Shown: piece after piece, positions 10,549 to 21,300 of the stretch
How positions within the stretch are numbered: position 1 is the first letter of the stretch
Layout of the letters: every line of letters begins with the position of its first letter
NCBI GenBank assembly: GCA_003427395.1
Contig: BFEA01000028.1
Span: 3,782,360-3,846,359, forward strand
Reading direction: 5' to 3'
DNA from: Chara braunii
Lineage: Eukaryota; Streptophyta; Charophyceae; Charales; Characeae
Length of the DNA stretch: 64,000 nucleotides
Translations under genes and position numbers: made by a program
Notes under the pieces: generated by a model
Seen by the model: only the letters and a program-made list of their open reading frames with translations
What the model was told of the DNA's origin: nothing
Databases searched by the model: none

Positions 10549-10860
10549 TCAGTCATCGTAATGTGAAGGGCGACGATGAGTGCGCTGTGGACGCTCGGAG
10601 GCGACCATCTGCGGCTGAGGAACGGCCTCAGAGGGAGCGGGCTCATCCTCAGCGATCTCCTCAGCCGGAGGAGGAGGAAGAGGGTCAGTCGGCTGAGTAC
10701 AAGCAGATGTCCCAGCACGACGAGCACGATCATATGCACGCACCAACATCCTGGCGTGCTGCAAGTGCTCGAGGGGTAGCCCTTCCAACGCACAAGGTAC
10801 TCGATGCGTGGAGGGGTATCGTCGGTAACTCGGCATGATACGATGTCGGAAACAACGAAC
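10549..10860 (-). pseudogene. Chromodomain tail of element 1 integrase
   Basis: The integrase frame reaches PPRIEYLVRWKGYP, the core chromodomain strand, and a frameshift near 10840 moves the rest to the adjacent frame (GLPLEHLQHARMLVRAYDR). That frame ends at 10549 after a Pro/Glu-rich tail. The domain in chromoviruses recognises histone marks or heterochromatin. Confidence 0.75.
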
Positions 10861-12072
10861 TCCTCGTGACCGTTCACCATGATAGGTGGAGGGCGCTCAT
10901 AAGGGCGTCCGGCGAAGCGCTCGGACGGTCTGCGATAAGGACGCAGCAAGGAGACGTGGTAAACATCGTGTACGCGAGCCTGTCGAAGGTAATCAGGTAG
11001 CTTCACACGGAAGCTGACTGGACTAGCGGCAGTATCAGAGATGACGGCCTGAAGGATGCGGCATGGACCGAAGAAACGACGCCTGAACTTGCGAAGCATA
11101 TCTGCTTCGAGCTGTAAGTGGCGTGCATCGACGAGCACATCGTCACCGACTTTGAATATATGATCCATTCGTGATCGGTTCGCTCGTGCGGCCATGCGAG
11201 TCTGGGAGTCGGCTAAACTTTCGTGTGCGCGCTTCATAATCGCCGCCATGTGGGCGATCCAGTCGTCAAGCGCAGGCCAACGAGTGTCTGGGCGCAACCG
11301 CGATGGTCGTAGGAAATCCGCAGGTACGCGAGGGTGGTAGTCGAGGTCGCAATAGAATGGCGACATCCCCGTGGCTGGCGAAACAGCGTGGTTGTACGCA
11401 ATCTCCGCGTGGGCTAAGTGTAAGTCCCACTGCTGGTTATCCCTAACAAACTTTCGGAGGATATTACCGAGAGTTTTGTTGGTGACCTCAGTCTGACCAT
11501 CCGTCTGAGGGTGGTAAGACGATGAGAAGCGGAGCTGGGATCTGTACACCTCGTGTAGGCGTCACCAGAATGTGTTGGTAAAGCGCGGGTCACGGTCGGA
11601 GATGATGCTCTAAGGTAAGCCGTGATCTCTCACGACTCGGTCGAAGACGATATCGGCGACCTCCCGAGCGCTAATGCGATAGCGGCATGGAACAAAACGT
11701 GCACGCTTCGTGAAGCGATCGACGACGAATAAGATAGCATCATGACCGCGCTGAGTGGGTGGGCGGAGGGGACCAATGAAATCCATCGAGATAGACTACC
11801 AACGACCTTCAGGTATGGGTAGGGGCTGAAGTAACCCATACGTAAGGTGGTTCGCACTGTTCACCTCCTGGCAGGTAGGACACTCCTGGATGTAGGCTTT
11901 GACAAAGTCCTTGAACTTCGGCCATACGTATAGGCGGCAAACACGAGCCAACGTCTTGTGGAAACCCATATGACCGGCAGCTGCCTGGTCATGGAACTCT
12001 GCTACAGCCTGGACGCGGAGCTGTCCGGTGGAGGGAACGCAGATACGTGGTTCTAGCTGACCAGATCTGCCA
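10839..12072 (-). pseudogene. Integrase of element 1
   Basis: The core domain is recognisable: MDFIGPLRPP, then VDRFTKRARFVP, IISDRDPRFTNTFW and FSSSYHPQTDGQTE, the typical D,D,E region of gypsy integrases. It is followed by the GPY/F-type region (FKVGDDVLVDA, FFGPCRILQ). In-frame stops occur at 11562-11564, 11610-11612 and 11796-11798. Each is one transition away from Trp, Gln or Arg codons that the family would carry. The open part spans 10839-11549. The zinc-binding N-terminus lies toward 12000. Confidence 0.82.
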
Positions 12073-12074
12073 TG

Positions 12075-13730
12075 TCAGTACACGAGGCCGTTCTCCCCGA
12101 GGGAGTAGGAAGGAACGGTCTTGCCACTCTGCAGTGTCGAGTGGATGACGCGATAATCGGGGCAGTGGCGGTACTGAGTGCGATACGCGTCGATCACCGA
12201 CTGATCAACACTGGTGATGGAGATGGCAGCAAGATGGATGGGTTCCTGATTGTGATCAGGAGGGCGGGACAAGGCATCGGCGACGCGGTTCGTTTCACCC
12301 TTGATGGGCTGAGTGGTGAAACTGAACTCGGATAAGTCACGCCACCAGCGTGCCTGTCGAGGGGAAAGCTTAAGCTTCGTGAGGAAAGCCTGGACAATTG
12401 AGTTGTCCGTGCGCACCGTGAAGGGCGCCCCATGCAGATAATGACGCCAATGTCGGGTAACATAAACTACTGCGAGAACCTCACGTTCATCGGCAGTGTA
12501 GTTTATCTCGGCAGGTAGTAGCTGACAGGAGTAGAAAGTGATCGGGCAATCCCCAACACGAGCCTCGACCGTCCCATCCTCCGCGATGGTCGTGGAGTAA
12601 GTAATGAGAGGACTGTCAGTGGAGGGAAGTGGTGGTAGGATAGGCGTCAGTCGAGAAGCAGTGTCTGCAGGAGGGGGGGGGAAAGGAGGAACATGGGGGT
12701 AAGGTGAATTTGGAGGAGAGGGAAACACCTGAGAAAGGACAGCTCCTACTGCAAAATCTGACGCATCGGTTGTGATGATAAAGGGACGATCAAAATCGGG
12801 AAGGCGAAGAATCGGCGCGCAAGTCACCGCCTTCTTGAGGGCGCGGAAGGCGTCCTCGCAGAGGGGTGTCCAAAACCACGGCGGGTTCTTTCGGAGGAGG
12901 GTGGAGGTAAGGACGTAGGAATACCTAGCGTATCCCTGGATAAAATTACTATAGTAGCTGGTGAGGTCTAGAAAGTTGCGAAGCTGCATGGCAGATGTGG
13001 GGACGGGCCACTCTGCAATAGCAGTGATCTTCGCGTCGTCCATGTGGAGACCCTGGTCAGACAAATGGTGTCCTAGGAAGTCCACTTTGCGCTGGGCAAA
13101 GCGGCACTTACTGAGCTTGGCATAGAAGCCATGCTTGCGTAAGCGCTGTAGGACATCGCGGAGGTGTCTGATATGGTCTTCTAAGGTACAACTGTAGACC
13201 AGGATGTCGTCCAGGTATACGAGAACGTATTCTTCAAGGATGTCCCTGAAGATGTCGTTCATCGCCGTCTGGAAGGTGGCGGGTGCATTGGTGAGGCCGA
13301 ATGGCCTCACCGTGAACTCGTAGTGGCCGAAGCGCGACCGAAAGGCGGTCGTCGGCTGGTCCTCTGCGGCAACGCGGATCTGGTGGTAATCGCTACGAAG
13401 ATCGATCTTCGTGAAGAAGCGGTTGCCTGCCAGACGGTCAAACAGCTCATCCGCGCGGGGCATGGGATAGTTGTTCTTAACCGTGTAACGGTTAAGGCCG
13501 CGATATTCGATGCAGAGGCGGAGAGTTCCGTCCGCTTTGCGAGCAAAGAGGACAGGTGCACCCCAAGGGGAGTTACTAGGTTTAATGAAACCAAGTCGAA
13601 GGAGCTCCTCAAGCTGACGCTTGAGTTCCGTTGCCTCTGGAATCGAGAGTCGGTATGGTGCCTGATGGTGAACACGATAGTCAGGCACGAGCTGGATGGA
13701 ATGCTCGACACCGCGCATCGGGGGAATCCC
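12075..13730 (-). pseudogene. Reverse transcriptase-RNase H of element 1
   Basis: A 547-codon open frame. RT motifs appear in order: LEELLRLGFIKPSNSPWGAP, YRGLNRYTVKNNYPMPR, FTKIDLRSDYHQIRV, FGLTNAPATFQ and the catalytic YLDDILVYS. RNase H follows with FIITTDASDFAVGAVLSQ, a proline-rich insertion, ADEREVLAVVYVTRHWRHYL and the terminal ADALSRP. It copies element RNA into DNA in virus-like particles. All catalytic residues I can see are intact, so this domain decayed less than integrase. The frame starts near 13718, and upstream protein continues in another frame (13307-14035). Confidence 0.9.
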
Positions 13731-14128
13731 GCTGTATGAGAAATACGGGGGGAGACGTCGCGGTACTCCCGAATCAAGTCGTGAATGACGGGCTCTAAGT
13801 CAGCCGTGAACCGCATGAGTTCCTCAACGTCTGCGTCGGCACGAGACGTATGGGTGGACTCGGCAGTGGACGGCGTAGGAACCTGGGATGTCGAGGGGGT
13901 ATTCGCAGGCTGTGGGGTGGATGTAGAGATGGGAGCCGCGAAGATGGAGGAAGGGTCAGGGGGATCGGGCTCTAGTGAGATGAGCTCAACCTCGGGACAG
14001 AGTGGATCATAGCGAAGAAGTTCCATGACGTTCACTGAGTAGAGCGTGACGTCCTCCTGTCGGATGAAGTGAGCAAACTGACAGGGAGAAGTGGAGATAT
14101 CTGGGTGGGACCCAGAAGGACGAGGGTC

Positions 14129-14875
14129 CTAGGGAGGTAGGTTTGGAGGGGTGTCGCCCGTGGTTCCAATGAAGTGGACTCGATGGGTTTGACCACACTT
14201 CGTTTTGAGAATGAGTGTCTCAAACGCCCATTCGGCCTCTGTGCTACGGAACCGGCGAGACCAGGGAGTGCCAAGGATAAAGTCGTACCCAGTCTCCAGC
14301 ACGTCGAAGTAGGCGGAGGAATGGTAGCGCTGAGGCGCCTGGGTACTATCCGGTGGCTGGAGGGTGAGGGAGAAGTGGAGGTCGGGGACCGTCTGATCGA
14401 AGAAGCGCTGCGTCTTGTTATCTCCGAGGGTAACGGAGATAGGAGAGCGAGACCCAGAGGTAGCTAGGCGAGCTTCCTCAACCACTCGAGGGTGAACGAA
14501 ATCTCCCTGCGAGCCAAAGTCCCATAAAGCGCGGTACACCCTCGTAGATGTCCCTAGGCGAATAGGGATGATGGGTAGGGTNCGATCAGGGTCAGAGAGC
14601 AAGGCGAGAAGACGACGCAGGACGTTGATGTGTCTCGTGAGGCGCTCCTGACGAGCCTGCAGAATGCTCAAGACCAGGAGAGATGACACAACGTCATCGC
14701 GAGTCGCCAGCTGAGCGCCACAACAGGCTGTGCGAATGGCGCGACGCGTCGGAAGTCTCAAGCGAGAAGCGCTAGATGCGGCAGTCTGCTGGGAGGCAGA
14801 CGGTACCTCGATAGACGATGGGGCAGAGAGAACTGCGTCTATCGTGTCCTGAGGGTCCTCTGGTGGGGTAACCAA
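14129..14875 (-). pseudogene. Gag-pol protease region of element 1
   Basis: The frame contains the retropepsin site as WDFGSQGDFVHPRVV (DFG in place of the usual D-S/T-G), then LGDNKTQ and the second-lobe GYDFILGTPW. It processes the polyprotein. A single N lies at 14581. The frame ends at 14129 and is followed by the linker to RT. Confidence 0.8.
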
Positions 14876-14946
14876 AGGGGCAAACCGCGACTCGGTGGTC
14901 GGAAAGCCGGCTACGTGCGAGGCCTCAGGGGCACAGTGCGCCGTGG

Positions 14947-17039
14947 CTAGGTGGATGGGGCTGGCCGAGCGGGGCCGGGGGGGGACTGAGATCGACGCTG
15001 ACGAGAGATGTCAGCATAGTGCCGATCGAGGGCGGTATGGTATGGACACCGTGAGGAGGTGTGTCCATCTAGGCAGCAACGAAGGCAGCCGCGCCGGGCC
15101 TCGAGGGCGGCACGCTCCTCAGGGGATAGAGCTCCGCGAGGAGGGACATAACCCTGCGGGAGGTCTATCTGAGGACCCGTGGGTGTGTGGACGCCAGCCT
15201 GTGCAACCCGACTACGAGCACGACCCATGGAAGACATGGCCATCAGCAAGCGCTCGGCCACCGGAACAGTGTCGTCATCCAAGTGATACTGGATGACATC
15301 TCGTAGCTCGATGTCCTCGGGGGCGTCCCCAAGGGTAGGGTCAAACTCAGTCGAGGCGTCCTCGCCGTACTCCAGAGAACTGTAGCGCTGAGAGAATGAC
15401 GCTCCAGGGCGGGTCGGGTGACGAAAATGACCAGCAAACGAGGAGCGACCTCGGGTGGTACCCCGAGACTGAGAGGTGGCGGCTGGCCGCGAAGAGGATG
15501 GGGCGACGGAGAAGCGACTGCACATCCTCTGGTACTGGCGCGCAGCCTCGTATGCCTGCTCCGCGGAAGAGAATGATCGCCTCCATAGCTCTAGGCGATA
15601 GTTAGTCGGCANGCTGACAAGGAACCGGCCGGTGAGTGTGACCTCCGGTAGGAACGTCTCGTCACAAACAAGGCGAGCGTCCTGAAACACCCGGATGTGA
15701 CGTTCCAGGTCGGCCGGTACAGAGGACCCGGACCATCTGGTCTGGGTGACGCGGTCNAAGGCGTCGGTGGCGTCATGACGAGCGCCGAAACGGTCCTGAA
15801 GGAAGGCCGCGAAGTCGGCCAGAGTGGGGACCTCACCCACGCGGAGGCATTGGGTATAATGATCCTCCCACACAGTGGAAGGGCTACCTCGCAATTTGTT
15901 TGCGAGCACATCGCACCATAACTCCTGACGGGTGGTCGTCATAGAGAGCGTGCTCGTTGCTATCTGCAACCAGCGAGAGACACGGGTTGTGCCATCATAC
16001 TCGGGAATGTCCGTGGTGCGCAAAGGAGGATGTCCACTGTGCTGATGGCGGGGGAAGAGAGATCGAGGCGAGTGCACTGCGGCAGCGTAAGTCGAGGTCG
16101 CTGCAGGGGCAGAGGTGGGGGAAGGTTGTGGGCCGTGGCCGCTAGCGGATGGACCAGCAGACGAGGAGGCAACGGCCGCGAGCAGCTGTCCCGGAATAGC
16201 CAGGTAGGAGGAAAGAGGCTGAGGAGCAGGTCGAGGGAAACGAGCCTGCATCCTGTAGAGGAAGAAGGGTGGGCAGCCTGTGATGGGTGAGGTTGTCTCA
16301 GAGCAAGAATCTCCGCCTGAGCCTGCGCAATGGTGGCCTGTAAAGTGGCCACGCGCTGGGTGCGCGGGGTCGGAGGTGGAGGGGGCGGAGCGGGTCTCCC
16401 AGTGGGAGGAGGAATCCCAGCCTGGGCGGTACCCTGCTGTGGGGGTGGGGGGACAAAGGCGGGAAGAAGAGGGCGGAGCCGTATTGCCGCGACCGGTGCG
16501 GGAAGCTGGGAAGCAACACCAGTGTGGGTCGATGAAACTGCTGGGCCTCGAGGCGGTACCTGGACCGCAGCACCTACGGTAGTAGTAGAGACGGTAGGGG
16601 CGGTCGTGGCCGTGGCCGGGAGAATTGCCGCAACAGACGGGGTGGTCTGAGCGGCAGCAACACTTGCCACTGTTGCGGGGGAGTGTTGGGCCTGGCCCGT
16701 AGAGGAGGGGGAACCACGATGTCTCCGACTCTGGAGTCGTGGGGAGCCGGACTCGGAGCCGGTAGGGGATGGGGTATGGGAGCGGTGGGGAGAGTGATGA
16801 GGAGAGCCCTTGAGGCGGTTGACGTCAAGGGCAAGCGCATTGATTTGCGCTTGCAACGGTCCAAGCGTACTAAGTTGCGCCTGAATCGCTACGAGGGTGG
16901 CATGAAGGTCCATCGTGTCCGCATGGGNCTGACCCTGACCCGCTGGNTNAACGCTCACCTGGGAGGTGGACGGCGCCGCGGTGATCTCCTCAAAGGAACT
17001 CCCTTCCATGGTCGGAAGGGAAAGGGAGGTAGAGCTCAC
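14947..17039 (-). pseudogene. Gag of element 1
   Basis: The first part (17039 to about 16250) starts with Met and is low complexity: a short coiled-coil-like stretch (HATLVAIQAQLSTLGPLQAQ), then Ser/Pro/Thr-rich sequence and a proline run. A frameshift near 16250 leads into the frame 16251-14947, which contains the gag core (ELWCDVLANKLRGSPSTVWE, FAAFLQDRFGARH) and a perfect CX2CX4HX4C zinc knuckle (CLRCCLDGHTSSRC) near the C-terminus. Gag packages element RNA. Four N calls lie inside. Confidence 0.82.
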
Positions 17040-17227
17040 GGGGGTGTGTGGGGAGAGGGGCCCGCCGATAAGAGGAAGGGGACCGCGGGAGCGGAGTAGT
17101 ATGTGTGATTCGGCTCACCCCGGATTTGGCGGGTCGCGCATGAGAAGAACGCGCCAAATCGCTCAAGGAGGAGCCGTTCGGGTCCAGGGTGCCCGACGGG
17201 AGGAGGCGGGAGAGTAGGGGGTTTAGA

Positions 17228-17268
17228 AGAACCCTAAACTCTAGAAAAACCCTAAGAAAACCCTAACC
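17228..17268 (-). promoter_or_regulatory. Telo-box-like AAACCCTAA cluster upstream of element 1 gag
   Basis: Three AACCCTAA-type words lie within 40 bp on plus (AACCCTAAAC, AAACCCTAAG, AAACCCTAAC), about 190 bp before the minus-strand gag start. In plants, telo-boxes occur in promoters and 5' leaders of growth-related genes. They could instead be a short degenerate telomeric sequence. Confidence 0.45.
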
Positions 17269-17461
17269 GGAGTTTACGTGGTTAGGGGAGGGTAGCGGCG
17301 ACCTAATCAAGAAAAAGATAATATGGAAGGGGGGGGGGGAAAGAAAATAGAATAAACAATAAAATTTTAAGATAAAAATAAAATAAATAAATAAATAGAA
17401 ATAAATAAATAAATAAAATGTAAAGAGTGAGGAGAGAGAGAATATTTATTTTTTTGGAATT

Positions 17462-17830
17462 TTCGGCAGCATTTTCCCACCCCGCATGGGGTCAAAAATG
17501 TGCCAAGAGGAAGGAAAGTGCAAGAGGAACACACTAACTTTCAAAATGCCGCAAATTAAAATTTTCAGAAAAATAAATAAGTAAATAAATAAATAAATAA
17601 GGAGGTGGAGGAGAGTGAAGAGAAGCTAAGTTTTTGAATTTTTCAAAAATTTCGGCAGCATTTCGTTGCCCCCATGGGGTCGAAGTGTGCCGTGAAGACG
17701 AAAGAAAAATAAGAAGATTATGCCAGCACTTCGCTACCCCCAAGGGGTCAAAATGTGCTGAAAAAGACTAAGTATGAAGAAAACAGAAAATTTCGGCAGC
17801 ACTTCGTTACCCCCACGGGGTCAAAATGTG
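17462..17830. repeat. Four copies of a ~42-nt two-stem hairpin motif
   Basis: Copies lie at 17462-17504, 17651-17692, 17721-17760 and 17792-17830. Each has TTCGGCAGCACTTCG (or close), then CCCC, two or three bases, GGGGTC, then AAAATGTGCTG. CAGCAC pairs with GTGCTG and CCCC with GGGG, so every copy folds into the same nested hairpin. Linkers are A-rich and unrelated. The set sits upstream of element 1 gag and may be LTR or leader structure. Confidence 0.8.
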
Positions 17831-17839
17831 TACCCAAAG

Positions 17840-18560
17840 CAAGAATGGCTAAGTCCTAATCAGATTTTAGGGTGCCGCAAAAAATTTCGAATTTTCAGAA
17901 TAAATAAAATAAATAAAAAATAAATCAGAAAATAAGAAAAGAGGTAGGGAATAAGATGATTCAGATTTTTGGAGGAAAAGATAAAATTTAAATAAAAAAG
18001 AAAAAAAAAAGAAAAAAAGAAAAAAATCGAAGTGCGGGGGGAGGGGATGAAAAAGTGATAAAAAAAAAAAAAAAGAATAGGTGGGAAAGAGAAAAGATTG
18101 AAGTGGTAGATGAGGGAGATGATGGGGTTGTAGTTTGGGGAAGAACGGAGGAGAGGAGGGTAAAAGAATGAGAGAGAAAGCTATGGAAAAGGTGAACAAA
18201 AGAGTGAGAGATTAGTAAAAGAAGGTGAGTGGAGAGAGAGGAGAGAAAAAGATGGTGGGAGATGAGTGAAGAGGGAAGGGTATGAGAGATTAAGGGGAAG
18301 GAGAGGAGAGAAGTAGGGAAAAGAAGCAAGGAGAGTGAGGTTGGGAGAGGAGAGAGTAAAAATATGGTTGTGGATGGAGAAAGAGTGAAGGGGATGAGAG
18401 ATTAGTGGGGAGAAAAGGAGAGAAATGAGAAAAGTGGAGAGAAGAGTGAGAAAAGGTGATAGATGAGTGGTGGTGAGAGAAAAAGAAGGTCAAATGATGA
18501 AGGGGAGAGAGGGAAAAGGGAGTGGGAGAGTGGATTAGGGATGAGAGAGGTGACACCCAG
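17840..18560 (+). repeat. Long polypurine (GA-rich) stretch
   Basis: About 700 bp are dominated by A and G on plus with very little C, including short GAGAG and A runs. Long minus-strand open frames rich in Ser, Leu, Phe and Pro arise purely from this bias. Confidence 0.8.
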
Positions 18561-18880
18561 CTCTTGGGTAACCAAGAGCATACAACTTCACCAAGATCCA
18601 CAAGATCTTGGCCTTCATACACCCCTTGGGAGAAGGGGTCTTCAAGGTGGTGATGAACTGCTGCTGCACATTATCTGGGGTTGGCTAAGATCTTGATCAG
18701 CCACCCAGTTCCACTGTAGTGCAGCCCCCTAGCCAGGGGGGTCTTCAAAAAAAAAAAATCCTCAGCAAACTGCCACGTGGCACTTTTGGAGATGGTCACG
18801 GGTCAAGAGAGGAGATGTAGAGGGCAAAAACTCTTTTGCCAATAACTTTTCACCTGCTGGTTGAAATTTGGCAAAAGAGG

Positions 18881-19102
18881 TCTTGTTGGAAAGCTTTTTG
18901 AGAGCCGCTTCCAACGAGATAAGGTGCAGCATGAGCCACTGCCTAGAGTAATAGCGCTCGTTGAAAAAACGAGCGCGGGTGATTTTTTGGAGCTTTTTAA
19001 AAAAATTGCGATCTTTGAAAGATTGTAGCTCCTCAACCACCGCACAGAATTAGGCGATCTATAGCTTGTTGGAAGCGGCTCGTCAAGAGCTTTCCAACAA
19101 GC
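18881..19102. repeat. Imperfect inverted repeat with nested hairpin
   Basis: The arm at 18881-18920 (CTTGTTGGAAAGC ... GAGCCGCTTCCAAC) is complementary to 19064-19102 at roughly 85%. Each arm is itself palindromic (GTTGGAA and TTCCAAC). Inside the loop, GCGCTCGTT at 18954-18962 pairs perfectly with AACGAGCGC at 18968-18976. This may be part of an LTR or a small foldback element. Confidence 0.75.
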
Positions 19103-19191
19103 TAAAGATCAATAAATTTAGAAGTTACGATCGAAAGAGTGCACCGGTGTCATTACCAAAGAAAAGTGGCGAGCATTTTTTTTTTTTTTTT

Positions 19192-19306
19192 NNNNNNNNN
19201 NNNNNNNNNNNNNNNNNNNNNNNNNNNNNNNNNNNNNNNNNNNNNNNNNNNNNNNNNNNNNNNNNNNNNNNNNNNNNNNNNNNNNNNNNNNNNNNNNNNN
19301 NNNNNN
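19192..19306. other. Assembly gap (N)
   Basis: 115 N preceded by a T-run. LINE copy B sequence begins immediately after, so its 5' end is hidden. Confidence 0.98.
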
Positions 19307-19851
19307 CGGACCCGCCGGGATGGCGGTCCGTCAGGATCAAGACGAAGGGATGAGGATGGGGGAGATGGAGATGGAGCTGGAAGGGACAGCGCAGCTCCAA
19401 CGCAAACTCAACATGCACGTACTCCAATCTGTGCAAATGAAGAATGCCACAAAACAGACTGCAGTTGGGGTATACCCCCAACGGACTGACTGGCCTAGTA
19501 CCGACAGTGGTACCGGGCAAGACTGGACTGGACTGTGGGGTCAGGCCAAGGCCTGGTCCCACAGGCTGGACTGGCAAATAGCCAAATAGGCCCTGGCTGT
19601 GGGCCAGGGCAGATGAAGGCCCGCTGCAGACATCCTCTCACAGGTTCTTATAGAGCCAGGAGTCTCGGTGTCCTGCCTTGCGGACCTGAGTCCCAACATG
19701 CCACACACACTTAATTTAATCTCTAATTCCTTCACACGCTGCCTCACAAACAGTTGGTCAGAACTGGACACGGAACCAATCGAGGAGGAGATTAGAGGTA
19801 TGAACCCTCCTGCTGTGGGTATCCAAGTTGTCGACCTGATTGGGGCTCGTA

Positions 19852-20566
19852 ATGGGTAGGATTAGAGTTGCAACGTGGAATGTCCGAGGATTGGGTGATC
19901 TAGGGGGGAAGGCAAAGAGGAAACGAATCAAATCATGGATTCACAGTAAACGAGTGGATGTGATGCTAATTAGGGAAACCAAACTGCCAGAAAGAAAATT
20001 AACCCAACTCAGGGATTGGTGGGACGGCCCGCAACTGTGGTCCTCGGCAAAGGGGTCTAGAGGTGGAGTGGCTATTCTAATACACAATCATATTGAGGCT
20101 AGGCTGATTGATTTCGACAGTGACGCTTGGGGTAGATGGTGTTGGGTTAAGCTGGCTCTAGGTGATGTAGAGTGGGTGTTTGCCACAGTGTATACACCTA
20201 ACGATGCCAGAGAAAGGGAGTTTTTTTTTAAATGCTTCCATACGTGCTGCCAAGCCATAACAAACTCATGATTGCAGGAGATTGGAACACCGTTTGCCGC
20301 CCCGGACTGGACTCAGAGGCTGACCATGGAATGACACAAGACAAGGTCAAGTTGCTCAGATGGATGGAAGTTTGGGACTTGAGAGACATTTACAGGGACC
20401 TCTTCCCTCTATCGCAGGATTTCACATGGGTAGGAAGATCCGTACAAACGGCAGGTGTTCAAAGGCGATTGGACTTTTTTTTGGTATCTGCAGACTCTGC
20501 CAGTGAGGTGTTGAATATGGAAACAGTAAACGAGCCGATGTCGGACCATGAGCCGTTTACTGTTTC
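19852..20566 (+). pseudogene. LINE copy B ORF2, apurinic-like endonuclease domain
   Basis: An ATG at 19852 starts MGRIRVATWNVRGLGD. The endonuclease landmarks follow in order: RETK (usually QETK), SRGGVAILIH, FATVYTPND, AGDWN, DFTWVG, RRLDFFLVS and MSDHEPF. They carry the catalytic Asn, Glu, Asp and SDH residues that nick target DNA for target-primed reverse transcription. A frameshift lies in the T8 run at 20221-20228, where the first frame ends 50 bp later and the second resumes at 20232. The domain ends at the SDH block, and RT sequence follows with almost no linker. Confidence 0.88.
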
Positions 20567-20574
20567 CACGACAG

Positions 20575-21300
20575 AGGACTTAACCGAGCTATTCAACGGC
20601 ATCCTGACGGGAGGCAAATTGGGACAGTCTATGACGAGAGGAATAATCTCGCTCCTCTTCAAGCAAGGCGACCGCAGGGAGGTTAGGAATTGGCGGCCCA
20701 TCTCGCTGCTGAACGTGGTATACAAACTGTTGGCTAGAACGCTTGCGACCAAACTGAGCAGCTTGCTGCCAAGCCTAGTCCAGAGGGATCAAGGTGCCTT
20801 TGTGCAGGGTAGGTCCATCTTTGAGAACGTTGTTACTGCAATCGAAGCTTTGGAGGTGATTGATGGCGAGAATGTTGACATGGCAGTTCTGTTATTAGAT
20901 CTCGAAAAAACCTACGACAGGGTCAATTGGACATTCGTTCTTACGACCCTAAGAGTCGCAGACTTCGGTGAATCTTTTTGCAGATGGGTAAAAGTACTGT
21001 ATGGCTTCTCTTCGGCTGCAGTTTGCGTGAACGACGTTATATCCACAGAGTTCAAGCTGACAAGGTCATTACGTCAGGGTTGCCCCCTGGGCCCACCGCT
21101 CTTCGTTCTTCACTGGAGCCACTGTTGTGCAACATCAGGTCTCATCTGGAGTTCGTAGGGCTGAGTTTGGGCAATGGCAAGGAAAGTAAAGTCAAAGCCT
21201 TGGCTGATGACCTCTTCGCCATTTCGGCAAACACGAAGCCTTCATTGGACGCCCTGAAACAGTGCTTGGCAGATTTTGCGGAGTTTTCTTAAGCGGCGGT
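20575..21300 (+). pseudogene. LINE copy B ORF2, reverse transcriptase domain
   Basis: RT landmarks: GIISLLFKQGDRREVRNWRP, ISLLNVVYKLLARTLATKL, DQGAFVQGRSIFENV, LLLDLEKTYDRVNW and LRQGCPLGP. Then, after a frameshift near 21110, ALADDLFAISANT supplies the catalytic DD (A-D-D in place of the usual Y/F-A-D-D neighbourhood). The reading stops at 21290 (TAA). The LINE RT copies its own RNA at the nicked site. The thumb and linker continue in the following segment. Confidence 0.87.

Larger units (their letters stand above)
10300..17100 (-). mobile_element. Decayed Ty3/gypsy chromovirus (element 1)
   Basis: Reading the minus strand, the order is gag, aspartic protease, RT, RNase H, integrase, chromodomain. 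That is the Ty3/gypsy order with the C-terminal chromodomain that defines chromoviruses, which use it to target chromatin. Frames are broken at about 16250, 13730 and 10840, and integrase has three in-frame stops. I could not identify LTRs or a primer-binding site with certainty. The leader and probable 5' LTR lie within 17100-19190 and any 3' LTR within 9600-10300. Confidence 0.88.

Noticed and set aside
17867-18622. Overlapping 110-113-codon Ser/Leu/Phe/Pro-rich frames
   Set aside because: They are products of the polypurine bias.
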